Shown here piece by piece: positions 15,941 to 28,200 of a stretch of DNA of 64,000 nt. The notes under the pieces were generated by a model. The model ran no database searches. It had not been told where the DNA came from and saw only the letters and a list, made by a program, of their open reading frames with translations. Origin of the DNA: Odontesthes bonariensis (taxonomy: Eukaryota; Chordata; Actinopteri; Atheriniformes; Atherinopsidae); contig NC_134519.1 in the NCBI RefSeq assembly GCF_027942865.1, positions 19,254,248 through 19,318,247 of the forward strand, given 5' to 3'. Position 1 is the first letter of the stretch; each line of letters begins with the position of its first letter. The translations under genes and the position numbers were made by a program.

Positions 15941-17989
15941 CTGAAATGGCATTGTTTTGTCCAGTACATGTTTGAAATAGCATTTTTTGGGTTTTTTTAG
16001 GTTTTTATTTTTGTTTGTGTTTGTTTTTTATATGACAGCCACATACCCACCGTCCTCTGGAGAAAAAGTGGCAGCCTGTGTTAAGAGTTTATTAAAGAAA
16101 TATGAGATCCTGCTGAAGCTGTGCAGTATGTTGCTATCCTGGAAGGTGAAAATGTGATATTTCATCCCGTTTGAACAACCTGCGCAAATATGCATTCAGT
16201 GTATGTCCCTTGTGTTCCAGTGTCCTTGCTATAGCTCTTCTTTGGTTCGAAATTTAGTTTGGTGAAAACTCCACATTGTTAGGCTGCGCATTCCTCCCAC
16301 TGAAGGAGACCTCAGAGACCTCTTATGGCATTCAATATGTGCGCCCAAGCGTGAGATCCAGCTCCATTTGGCCGGGAGATCCGCTGGGAGTGTCTGAGGT
16401 AACCCAATCTCTCACACCGGCACTTCACATCCACAGAGCCATCTTTTCTCTTCAGAACCGTGTCAGCAAAATGGACGCCTCAACCTGTGCGTGTAGCCCT
16501 GCCAGGGTGTTTATAGATGAGCACAAGGGCCTTTGCTGTTGTAGTATGGGTAAACGACATGCCATTTTATGTTTCGTGCCTTTAGAAAGTAGCCTCAGTG
16601 CAAAGAATAGAACAATAAAAAGGGACATTTTGTATCAAAATGTGTAGTGGCACGAAGCGTTATTTGGTAACGACAGGAGTGGCAAGTCTGGTGATTCTGA
16701 TCATATCAGCCCTCGCCGTATTTTGACAAATTGCCGTTCTATCCAGCCCGGTCTCACGGCTCATTTGAAAATAATGACTACATTAAATGTATTTATGTAG
16801 GTGGATACAACTTGCAATTATTCATACACTGCCACTTTCAAAGTTCTGTAATGTATTTCTGTTGAAAGTTTCTTCTGTTTCTGCATCACACCTTCTGCAT
16901 CACACCTACACATCACATGTGGTAGACATTAGTCATGTTTCCATGTAAATGCTTAGCAGATCTGAGGCAATTTTTTTTAATGTCTTTAAAAACAAAAAGG
17001 AAAACCAGGCACATTTCCATTAACTGACTTGAAGAGAAATAACTAAGATATATAGTGGCAGTATGGGCAATGTCCGGCATGACTAAAGTAGACTCAGAAA
17101 ATTGTCATTAAAAGGCAATGAAGAAGAAACAAACAAAACCAATGATCTTCCATATATGGACGATCATATATGCACTTTAAATTGCCTTGTGTACGAATTT
17201 TGCTATTCGAATAAACTTGCCTTGCTTTGCCTATCCATGAGAAAAATATGGAGAGGTTTTCAGGAATTTTCTTTAATTGTCATTTTTTTCTTTTGTCATC
17301 AAGCACTGATATTGTTCCCTGCTTTATTATTATGCTTTAACAACTGCAAAAGGTACATTTTTCTCCCCTTTTTCAGTGAAGTTTATATGAAACCTTTTCT
17401 AATGCACGACATTAAAATGCATTTCTTTCAGAAACAGACAGCTCTGAGATGTTTTTCCTAAACCTTACAAAGAAGTTTACATAATAAAGCGCAACCAAGA
17501 GGAAATGTAATCTCTATGACCACACACAAAAGTGGAGGGAATAAAAGAAAAGAAAAAAATATTAATGTGTGTATTTTGCACTTGGCTTAATGTTTCCTTA
17601 TGATAGCCCAAATAATCAGCTCTCAGTAGAAATATCCATCCTCTTCATCTTTAAAGTAACATCATACTGCACATGTTGTGCCTTGGAAGTGAGAACTCCT
17701 TTGCTTAAGAGCAAATGGTCGTCAACCATTTTATAGGTCTTTTAACTTTAAAAAGAAATTAGTTAACAATGCTTTACCAGGATTTTGCCCAATATAGGCT
17801 TGGATCAAGAAAAACAAATGACAGAATTCATATTTACCTTGTAGGGTTTGAGTGAATAACTTTAATTATAGTAGATGCAGTTGAAAAACTTTCCAAGGGA
17901 TTCTTTATTAAGAAAACTGATTGTGTTGGTGTTTCTGTTTCTCTTCCTATTCATAGTTGTAAATACTGAGTTTCAACATATATCCAATG

Positions 17990-18640
17990 AGCCACCAGTG
18001 ATCACATTAGAGCGCAGTTGCTGGGTGTATCAGCGATGGACATGAAACTGAGTACAAGAATTCGGTCGACCTCCTTGTAATCCCTTCATCTTAAATGTAA
18101 ACAAGACAAAGGTTCTATATTTTAGGAGGACTAGGAATGAGCCACACACTACATCAAGAGGTGGAGGTTGTGCAGTACAGATAACTAGAAATGTATCTGA
18201 ACAACAGACTGAAAAAGGCACAGATTTTCTTATTAAAGAAGCTTAGGTCTTTCAATGTTTCAGCACAATGTTGCATATTTTCTACAAGTCTGTGGTGTAA
18301 AATACTGTCTGCTTTACAACCATCTGTTGGACCAAAAGCATCAGAGTCAATGACTTTAACAAATTCTATAAAGAAGAATCTTATACAAGTTGCTAAATGA
18401 TAGACCAGACCGCACACTATCTACATAACATAGTGATCAAACAACAAAGTGTGCTCAGTCAGAGGCTTCTTCAGTTCTGCTTCAAAAAAGGTTATAGGCC
18501 ATTGCTGCCAACAGCTAAAGCTACATACAATAGCTGACTTTAGTGACTGATGACTAATGACCACGTATTTGTTTATTTACACTGCAATATCATAATTTCC
18601 TATTTTGAAATTAATAAAGTATCATTCTATTCTATTTTGA
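17990..18640 (+). mobile_element. Decayed non-LTR retrotransposon (LINE) 3' end
   Basis: Broken reverse-transcriptase C-terminal sequence on the + strand. One frame near 18092-18175 reads LNVNKTKVLYFRRTRNEP. Another near 18234-18260 reads KLRSFNV. A third near 18450-18530 reads SVLSQRLLQF and LLPTAKATYNS. These phrases and their order are typical of Rex1/CR1-like fish LINEs. The copy ends in AATTAATAAAGTATCATTC plus TCTAT-like units, which fits a LINE 3' tail. Frameshifts and stops show that it is dead, and the 5' part is missing. Confidence 0.8.
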
Positions 18641-19859
18641 CTAAAGCAAGTAACAGATATTTCTTAAATTGTGTAAACTACAGAATAAACAGCATAATGT
18701 GCCTCTTTTAAAGAATTAATCAAAAGGCTATTTATTGATTATAGTCAATGATCTGATTATGTATTCTTAATTACATGTAATCCATTACTGCCCAACCCTG
18801 TGTATGAAGAAACAAACTCATTCTCACTCTTCCCTCCACTCTTCTAATGATCCCCCTGTCTCATGTACTGGGAGAACTGAAGGTGAGTATCCCCCTCTGG
18901 TCATTTCCTTCAGCCTCACTAAGACAGACACCTGAAATAGACAATCTTTTTTTCAGGGTATGTGTGTGTGACTGGATGGGGGCGGATTTTCAAAAATGTA
19001 TTAAACACCAAGCAATAAAATATGGACCAGATGGGGTCAAACTCTCTGCAACTCTTCGAGCTATATAGCCAGTACAACTGGTGAGAGAGATGAGGACAAG
19101 GGAAGATTCTAACAAGAGGAGAGAAAAGGGAAAGAAACTATCAATAATGCAGAGTACACTGTATACAGCTGAAGGTAAAAATGAAAAACACACTGCATGA
19201 GAGAGAGGAGGGATAACTGAATTCTAAGCTCAGTTATTTCTATCTGCAATTGGTGCCAGAACACAAATTTGTTGGTTAAATGATTTGAGCTTTTTGTAAC
19301 CAGTTGGAATGCCCCACTGTGCACCAGATACATGTGCAGCAATGTAAGCATAACAACGTTTTCCATCGAGCTGAAGTATCTTCTGTTTGTTTAAGGGAAA
19401 CACGGTAAGTGTCCAAAGTGTGATGTCAAACAGATTGCCACAAACTTTCAGTTTGCACACCTTCCTTGTGCTGCATTGAAGCAATGAACTAAAAACACAA
19501 GTGAACAACGGCCTCACTCTTTCACCGACGCTTGTTCTTATCTCCTCCCTTTTGGCTCTTTATTTCATCCTTCTCTTTTTTCTAATTTAGGGCTTCCCAT
19601 TCTGTCTTTTCTCATCCTTCTCAACCATTGCTATGATCCCCTTTCACCCAAGTCAGTCTTCCTCATCTGTGCAGTTCCATGGCTCCTCCTCTCCTTTGGC
19701 ATCTTTTGTATTGTAAACAGCTCACAAAAGCATGACAATGTCTCTGCACATGTTCCCCCTGCCTCCCTCTGTTCTCCTAGCTATTTGTTATTGTCTCCTC
19801 ACTATCGTGTGTGTTTGTCTCTATCACGCGTTCTTTATTCAGTTTTTTCCTCTGCGTCA

Positions 19860-20070
19860 GAAAAAGCAAAAGTTAATTAAATATGGAACGAGATGGAGCA
19901 GCATCTCTTTAAACCATCATGTCATTAAAATGGCATCCCTGGGAGATCAGCTTAAAAGGAGTTGGAGAACAATGTCTCCTCAGTCAGATATTTATGGGCA
20001 TGGTTATGTAAACATGCTCCCTTTATTCTCTATGTATATTTCATGTAATTATCACTTTTTGTTGCTCTTC
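19860..20070. promoter_or_regulatory. Candidate enhancer-like block, 3' of znf521
   Basis: Dense in developmental transcription-factor motifs: TTAATTAA at 19873-19880, GTCATTAAAATGG near 19921, the SOX-like ACAATG at 19969-19974, TTTATGGGC near 19991 and the FOX-type GTAAACA at 20008-20014. Repeat-free. The best-looking element candidate in the intergenic region. Confidence 0.4.
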
Positions 20071-20929
20071 CCCCCTGAGATTCGTAGAGGCAAGAAGTTA
20101 CTGGGGGAATGTCATTAGAAGAGACTATTGTTACAGCGCTGCTATGCTACTGCACCAGAAAAAAGCTACATTCCCATTCTGGTGAAACCTTTTATCTATA
20201 TTTGACTTCATCATATAAAAATGATCGATGTCTTGTTACTGCATATCTGCCACTGAGACTGAAACCTGGGGCCTCACTTCTCTACAGCTGTCCACATTTA
20301 ATAAACCCAAGAAAAACACTGAGTTAAGCATACAATCGTTTTTTGTCCTCCACCATGCATGCATTCAATGTAGATATCTGGAAATTTGCTGATACATTAC
20401 TGGTTTGATGTATCCATCTTTTAGAGACGCTAAAGACCTAGCGTGAACTAGATTATTTCGGCAGCAGAGGCCAGTGACTGGTGCTTGAAGGCCTGGGTGC
20501 CAGCTGACGGAAGCTGCTAATTAAGAGGGCTAGAGAGCCAGTGTGGTGCCTTACGAAACAGGGGCACCTGGGTCTCACATGAGGGGGCTGGGTGCCCATC
20601 ACAACTCATCTGTGTTGCACAGAGAAAACCGTAGTCAACTCAATGCTGTGCCACGTAGCACTCTTTTACGGTCTCATACGGCTCACATAAGACCCCTCTC
20701 CCCCCTGTGTCCTCATTCAGCTTGTTCACCATCACAGAGGGAGATGTTATCGCTTGGCATGATGGAAATGTACATGTCAGGGTGCATTTAATTTTAGTCA
20801 AATGCACTTAAATACAATGCTGAGAGAAACACAGTGCATACATAATATAAAAAAGGTGCACACTCACAGAAACACACAGAGGATTCGAAATCCCACATGC
20901 ATATCTTAATGCTCCTCTCTTTTCCATTG

Positions 20930-21310
20930 TTCATTGAGTCTTCTTTGCTGTAGGGTCAAAATGTCTCTAAGTAATCTAAGTGGCTCCGACTTAAGGGACA
21001 ATATAAGGTCTGCCATGAGTTCTGTCATTACACTTTCGCACACCAGAGGCAGATACAGCTCTCGACCACCACTGAACCTCATATTGCTATCCAACCCGAC
21101 ACCACAGATGCAGTAAACCTAAGTGAACCGCAGTTTCGAAAGTCGACAGCAATAACCACTGCAGAATAGCTTTTAATCAACGTCTGAAATGAGGGTGACT
21201 TGAAGCGTCGCCCCATGCTGATTAAATGTAATTGTTTAATTGCCAAGTGCTGGGAACCCATCCTAGGAGGATTCCAATGGAATTATTTAATCTCTAGTCA
21301 GGAGGTACAC
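20930..21310. promoter_or_regulatory. Candidate regulatory block, 3' of znf521
   Basis: Complex sequence with TAAGTAATCTAAGTGG near 20966, GCTGATTAAATGTAATTG near 21217, TTTAATTGCCAAGTGC near 21235 and GGAATTATTTAATC near 21279. Short ORFs overlap it but have no homology. Candidate conserved element. Confidence 0.33.
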
Positions 21311-22009
21311 TGCAGGAAAAAGGCAGAGGGAAAACGAAAGATGAGAAAAAGGCCAAAATCAAACAGAAATAGTCTTGAATGAAATATTAACTACGGTTTA
21401 CATTTATTTGCTGAATATTGAACAGCCTGCACAGGGGTAAAATGTACAATAAGTGAAGTTACAACTTCTAAAGGGGTCACAGCTCTGACCTCCATCTGCA
21501 CTCTAAAGTGCTTTTATGTCCCAACTTTATTCCAAAATACCACTAGTGTAGAATTTTGACTGCTGCTTAATGGATATACTGGAGTTCCAGTATATGAAAA
21601 TGCTTCCATCTTTTGCCAGATAATTCTGTGGCTTCATATGACATATGCCACCTTTCTTTATCTACAGGAGGTATTATCGGGTTAGAAAACAGCAGATTTC
21701 AGCATTTAATCATTCCAGCTGAGTGCCGAAGAGGAACCTTAAACTTTTTTTTTTTCACTTCAGAGGTCATTATCAGGGAATAGTAAAGGCCCTCTGCCTC
21801 CTCTGAACAGTGACTGAGTCATTGCTAATGGTGCACTTTAAATACAAGGGGCACAGTTATGCTTTATTTGGGGTCGCCCCTTTAAAGATCTTTGCTTTGG
21901 GTCACAAGCATCCACCAAAAATTTTTGAGATTTAGAAGCCAATGAACACACACTTCTATGTGTTCATAATTATTGTGCCTCATCTTTATTTCCCATGGGG
22001 CTTCCTTTC

Positions 22010-22470
22010 CAAGACCAATTTACGCTGGCATGATCCCCGATATGTCCTCAGTTAGTAGCCAATCGGTTTGGCACACATGCCACGACATTTCAATCTATCA
22101 ACAAAATCAATAGCAGTATCCCGCCTGATATAACTGCACACAGTGCAAGCACTCCACAGTGAAACTGCTCTTGCTGTTACATTTGACAGTAAACTCAGCC
22201 TCGACAATTCTGCTGATAAATGCAGTTCTGTCACCCCAAGGGATATGTGCCTGCTTCCCTCTGGTCAGAAGTGTGCTACTGTCCCCCCACCACGCCGTGG
22301 GCCGAGAGGGAGCGATGGGGGAGCAGGGGCTTGCAGCTGTGGCCTTATTCCAAGCACCTGACCAGGGGCCCAGATGTGCACACAGGCAACAGCAACAATT
22401 TGAGCAATGTAGGTCCCCGGAGGGACCCAGGCACCTGCAAATGTAACCTCACTATCTGACATGATGGCAT
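22010..22470. other. Complex non-repetitive block of unknown role
   Basis: Several overlapping short ORFs occur on both strands from 22052 to 22462, but none has recognisable homology, splice sites or codon-like consistency. The sequence is more GC-rich and complex than its flanks. It may be regulatory or simply unique DNA. Confidence 0.25.
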
Positions 22471-24213
22471 AATTACAGTTCTAACAATCCTACATCTGGA
22501 AAGAACCTTGTTAATATTATCAAACTTACATGGAGGAATACAACAAAAATGGCATTAGACTCTCAGCTTGTCATGTGCAAATCAAACAAAGCAACTCAGC
22601 ATTTGGAAAGGACCCAGCAACTACAAGGCAAAATGTTATTATTTACAGTGAGGCAAGGAAATTGATTTATTTTTTTCATACTGTGCATAAAGATGATCAG
22701 CTAACAGAGATGATTTTCTTTTTTTCAATTCTCACTTACGCTTCCTTAAAACAAATCAATAATTTACTTTTTCTTATAAATACAGGAGCTTTCTTCTGAG
22801 CCAAGCAAACATATGATCTAAAACTAATTAAAATATTGCAATAATTTAAAGCGTTCAACACCATAACAGAGACCAAAAACTATTGCTAGCATTTGCTGAA
22901 GTACAGGACAAAGTAGTTACTGTTCAAGTGATAATAAACACACTAAAATGACAACACGTGAGTGAATGAACAGGCAGACAATTTTCTCGACCTGTTATTA
23001 CAGTTACAAACATAGATTGCAACTTGAGTCATTAAGGTGGAAAAGCAAAGCAAGTATTCAACAGCATATTCAAACAATAGCATCACAGTATATCAGCGAA
23101 CAAAAACCATATAACATCTCCAAGGCTGACTTCACTCTGTGGGACGCTGCACACATCGGAAACAGTAAAGGTTAATGGTGACATCTAGTGGCACAAGAGT
23201 ATTCATACACCTACTCGTCAAAGTGTTACGGTATTTTAACGTTGTTTGTAAATGCGCCACTTCCTTTTCTTACATACAAGTAAAGTCAAACACCCTCTAC
23301 TAAACAACTAAAACACTGTAAGCAACCCTTTAAACAATCTAAGCGTTGCATTGCAGTTGAGTGACTGCCAGAGGTCATTAATAGCCTTGAAATAAAGAAA
23401 ATCTATCAATTTTCTTGTAGCATTTTATAATAAGGATGGAAAATAATAAATCCATGTTAATTTACTGTTAAAACATTCACTGATATGCTACTAAATTAGT
23501 TGGTTTCCCACAAAAGAAATAGTATGGTTTCCATGCCTTTAATGAATGTTCCTGTAAGAAGAATTGTACCTATTGTTATATATTATAAGCTGAAAGCTGG
23601 TCATCCAAAGCAAATGTTTTCATGTCTGTGTCACCCACTAAACAGAAGCTCCACACTTTGTATAAAACAGCAGCCCAATTGTGTGCTGCTGTTTTATCAA
23701 CTGTGAAGTAATCACATAAATTCACAGTGGGTTGATCATTATTCCATGGTAAATAAAAAACAGGAATTCATGACATATCCTGCATCAATTCATACATTCA
23801 ATTATCATGACTCATTCTGTTCTTTGCATTTTCTTTTCCATATTATAGCAGATGAATAAGTATAAAGCTTTGTGAACAACTAATACTGAGATATATAAAT
23901 ATATTGTGTGTGCACAAATATAATCCATTACTAAACTGTGACCAAAAAACATTAAAGAAAGTCTGGCTTTGAAAGAAAAGTTCATTTCATACACAGTACA
24001 TTTAAACATAATGGCACTTTGTGTTTCCATCTCTGAGCTTCTGTTATAGTTAGTAGGACACTGTGTGTGTCTGTACATTGACATCTGCCTACACCAACAT
24101 GTGCCAGTTAGTCGAAGAAGATGCTTTTCATGAGCACATTATAGTGACTAAACAGACAGATTTCATAATTATAGTCGGCATGATAATTGTCAAGAGGCCT
24201 GAAGAAAGTTCTT

Positions 24214-24543
24214 TTTATTCCATTTTTCTTTTCTTCAGAAAATTGACACAAGGCTGCCAAACTCATTCACATCTTATCATCATGTAAAATATTGGAATAT
24301 TTTCACGAGTTAAAATCTAATACTGAATTAATTGAACTGACTGACAGTAAAACACACAATGCTGCGCGATACCAACATTTTACATTCAAACACTGAAAAC
24401 CACAAGGTGTTGAGGAAATCATTCATGGCTCTACGTGACAAACTGTGGTGTACTTTTATGGGGTTAAAGTTTGAATGCTTCCATGAAAAGTTTTAGAATA
24501 TTGTTCATCCACATTCATCCATCCATTCCTGGGTATCTGCTTG
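24214..24543 (-). other. hrh4: Presumed 3' UTR of the histamine receptor gene
   Basis: Lies downstream of the receptor stop codon on the - strand. The first reasonable polyadenylation signal is AATAAA read from 24219 to 24214. Its use is inferred from position only. Confidence 0.4.
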
Positions 24544-25296
24544 TCACTGGCCAGCTCGTAGGACGCATGAAGGTGATGTTGTGTGCCGCTTTGGGCAGAG
24601 AATCTTGCTAAAGGCCCTGCGGAAGCTACTGTGGCACAAGGGGTAGAGGAATGGGTTAATAGCAGAGTTGAGCCACAGGAGCCAGAAGGTGACCTCATAC
24701 CAGTGATGCTGGATGCATCGCCCTCTGCAGGCAGCACGGATGATCATCAGTAGGGTGTATGGTGCCCAGCAGATGGCAAACACACATACTATGATAGCCA
24801 GGGACTTAGCAATTTTCTTATCCCTGGACAGACGGCTGGGCTGGACAGCCCTGCTGGTTGAGGGATCTAGTTTACCCAAACAAGGGGAGGAGGTCTGGGA
24901 GTTGATAGAGCCTCTTATAGGCAGTTTTATCCCAAAGCCCCAGTTGTGGGACAGGGGGATACCTTCCCCCTGGGCAGAAGCAGGTTCACTCAGTTGAAGT
25001 TGGAGCTGTGCCTCCCTGTGGTGGAGTCTTCTCCTACGTATACTGAGGTAAATGCTGAGGTTGAAGAAAGCTACGGAGATGAAAGGAGAGAAAAACTCCA
25101 GCATAGAGGCACTCAATAAGAAGTACCAAGAGTAATAGAACTCTGCAAAGCACTCATCCTTTGGCACGTGGCTTCTGCCTACCGCCAGTTCCCAGAATAT
25201 GATAGCTGGGCCATACAGGACAAAGGCCAGCACCCAGACTGCAGTCATCTTGATTATAGCTTGATGAGTCATGCTCTGTCTGGCACGGTAGCTTAC
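24544..25296 (-). CDS. hrh4: Histamine receptor exon 3 (residues 139-388)
   Basis: Begins VSYRARQ directly after an acceptor read as CCTAAAG and ends with TGA at 24546-24544. It encodes TM4 to TM7 and the C-tail, including E205, CWAP and NPFLY. The first methionine in this exon (25272) is internal residue 147, not a start. Confidence 0.93.
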   Translation of the reverse strand, partial: VSYRARQSMTHQAIIKMTAVWVLAFVLYGPAIIFWELAVGRSHVPKDECFAEFYYSWYFLLSASMLEFFSPFISVAFFNLSIYLSIRRRRLHHREAQLQLQLSEPASAQGEGIPLSHNWGFGIKLPIRGSINSQTSSPCLGKLDPSTSRAVQPSRLSRDKKIAKSLAIIVCVFAICWAPYTLLMIIRAACRGRCIQHHWYEVTFWLLWLNSAINPFLYPLCHSSFRRAFSKILCPKRHTTSPSCVLRAGQ

Positions 25297-28200
25297 CTTT
25301 AGGAATAAAAAGCATGAATAACAAAAAAAGGACTTTAATAATGCTTCAAGGGATGCTACTTTCTCTCAATATTGCAGAAATGTTTGCAGCAGTGGTGAAA
25401 GAGGAATTCAGATTATTTCAACCAAATAGCTGTGTGAGAATGTGAAAATATGCAATTTTAAATATTAGTAAAATCAACAATAGTTATTATGGTCTTCAAA
25501 TTAAAAGTACTTACTATTTACAAGCAATACTGTACTTCTATTTAGAAAAAAGGGAAAAAATTAGTCAGTATTCGTGATACACCTAAAGTCATGGGAAAAA
25601 GAAAGAACACCCTTTGCCAATTCTAAGGTTTTAAACATCAGGACAAAAATGAAAATTACCTGGTTTACAATGTCTTAAAGTTAAGTAAATAAAACGTCAG
25701 ATGAACAATAACTCACGATACATTATATTGTGTCATGTTTTATAAAAAAAAAGACAAAATGTATCAGAAGTGTGTGAAAAACTAAGTACACCAAATGATT
25801 GAATAGCTTGTAGAACCACCTGTGACTGACAGCTGAAATGAGTAGTGAGTGCTGATATGCTGTGTTTGGTTTTCTCCAGATCCAAAATACATTTCTTTGG
25901 TCCAAAAGACATTGCTCCAGAATTTGGTTTGTTCAGATGCGGCTCTGCAAACCAAAGCCATGCTGCAAGGTTCTCTTCAGAGGGAATAGGCTTTCCGCCG
26001 GGAACTCTTCCAAACGGGCCATTCTTGTTTAGTTCTTGTGTTTTGTTTTGTTTTGTTTTGTATTTTGCAATTTCCCTGAGCATTACACAGGTTTCAGGTT
26101 AAACTTGTTGCTTTAACACCTGAGATGACATGCAGCTGTCTTGAATGTTTTCCACTTGTGAATACTCTTTCTCACTGTTGAATCCTGGACTCCAAATTGC
26201 TTGGAAACTCTGTATCCCTTCCCAGATTGATAAGCATCAACATACGCCTCTTTAAGATCATTACTGATGTATTTCTACCTAGGCATAGTGTTAAGAAGCA
26301 CTTGCCAACAGCCAAAACCTCTGCTTTTATAGAGGTGCTCCCACTTGCTGATGAACAGTTAATCAAGTCAATTTTATTATCAGCACCTGACTGCTACTTG
26401 CTCCCTTAATTTTTCTATGAAAGCAGTAAGGGTGCACTTAGTTTCCTCCTACCCCGCTTTTGCATTGTTTTTTAGTTTTTATCAAATAATTTTAGACCCA
26501 GTGTAATATGTTGTTGTTCATCTGAAATTGCATTGATCTAATTTCAAGACCTTAAGTAAAAACTCAGAGTGGACAGAGGGTGTAAATTCTTTCTCATATG
26601 ACAGTTCTCAGCTTTTCATATTTGTTGTAGTTCGGTTCAATTTCGTTGCATTAATAGTTCATAGATTCACTATATTGGAAATATTCATCTGTACTGTGAC
26701 AACAGCTATCAAAAAAATGCAGTAAAGTAAAAGGCAATTTTGTCCACAAACGTGTAAGTAACGTAAAGCAGAATTACCCAAAACAGGAGAAGTACCTTGA
26801 AAATACATTTATAAATGAGGATTTTAGTAGTTCTAAATCCAAATGAATGTTAAATAAAAATGTATACAAATACCATTCAACCACAACATTCATATGTCTC
26901 GACAAATAAATATTGAACATACAGTTTAAACAAAAGCCATGTTCAACACTAACACCATGCAGAACCTAAGTGTGTGAATAACTTTTAAATAAGTGAAGTA
27001 CCTCTCACGACCACTTGTTTCAATTAGTGTCACATCCCGTGGTCCTGACCATGCGCCTATTCATCAGACAGCATACTTTACAACCTCTCCAGCTGCTCTG
27101 CATATATGTCACAGTGCTTCTTTGTAATTATTTCTATTTCAGAGAAGATTATCCTTGGTCCCACTTATGTTTGTATAAATTAGTTGGTGCCTTATGATTG
27201 TGGACGCTGCTGCATGTCAGTCATCTTTTGCAATCACCATATTTATGTTATTTTCGCTTCTAATTAGCTTCTTCCTGAGATTATATTATGTGACTCTTCG
27301 CTAATTCTTGTAATCAAAACACATAAATATGTTTCTTTCTCTCTGGCAATGTGCTGTCATGCCGGCCATGTGTAATCTGACTCCACCCTTTCTTTTCAAA
27401 GACAAACTGTGTCTCTGACTGTTGACAGCCCTTTTGTCTTCCAATGTTCAGAGAGAAATGCTTTTAGGAAAATGTTGCTTAGCTGCCGATGGCCTGTGTG
27501 TGCAGCGATTGATCTCTCCTGGTTGGAGGGACTGTGGCACGGAGGAGGACCTCTATGATCAAAGCTGTCTAATTAAAGAAGAGGATCACTCTCTCTCTGG
27601 TGTTATTTGTATTCATTGCTGATGTTAAGTGTTTGCCTCTGAAAGGAAACAGAGCACTCTCTGTGTCTTCTGTGCCAAGCATCATCCCACCTTTGGGTTA
27701 ACGTGTGTGCATAGGATACAGTCAGCTGGGTGATGTATGGACAAGTCCTAAAAGAAAGGTTTAAATGAGATAAATAGCTGTGGAAGTTTGGTAATGTATG
27801 ACAGTCAGAAAAAAAGGAAAATGGTGCTATGGGGCTAAGCAATTGTATTTCAGATAAAAGCAAGTCATGGAATGTGGATGCAGGGAAACAGACTTAGTCA
27901 TTGGAATCTATTGAAGCGTGAATTAAAAGTATTTCATGCATTGAAGTTTAGCAAATCAAATATGACAGCTTGTTGTCCATAATGTGTTTTTTTTCTGTGT
28001 ATTTTGCTGAAGATCAGTCTATCCCAAAGTTGTGGCGTGGCTTTGTTTTTCTTATCTTCGTCATGGGGGAAAACCATAATTAGGGGTGGCACTAGGCCTG
28101 AATGGGTCAGGAATGATTAACCTCCACAGATGGGCACATTTGGGAGGATGAGACTCTGTCCCAACTGATGGTTTCATCAAAAATCAAGCCATGGGCCACA

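Larger units (their letters stand above)
13861..24213. other. Intergenic region between znf521 and the histamine receptor gene
   Basis: Ten kilobases without a gene I can support. It holds one decayed LINE (17990-18640) and several complex, homeodomain-motif-rich blocks listed separately. The stretches 14300-15250, 16650-17980, 18650-19860 and 22480-24200 are AT-rich and show no recognisable features beyond short ORFs without homology. Confidence 0.75.

Noticed and set aside
19732..20118. 128-codon ORF with a hydrophobic start
   Set aside because: It overlaps a motif-rich non-coding block, has no homologous wording and lacks splice or promoter context.
22143..22462. Several overlapping ORFs near 22.3 kb
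   Set aside because: All frames on both strands are open because of base composition; none shows protein family wording.
24544..25272. 242-codon ORF read as a complete receptor
   Set aside because: Its first methionine is internal residue 147. The true protein starts at 29278 and uses two upstream exons.
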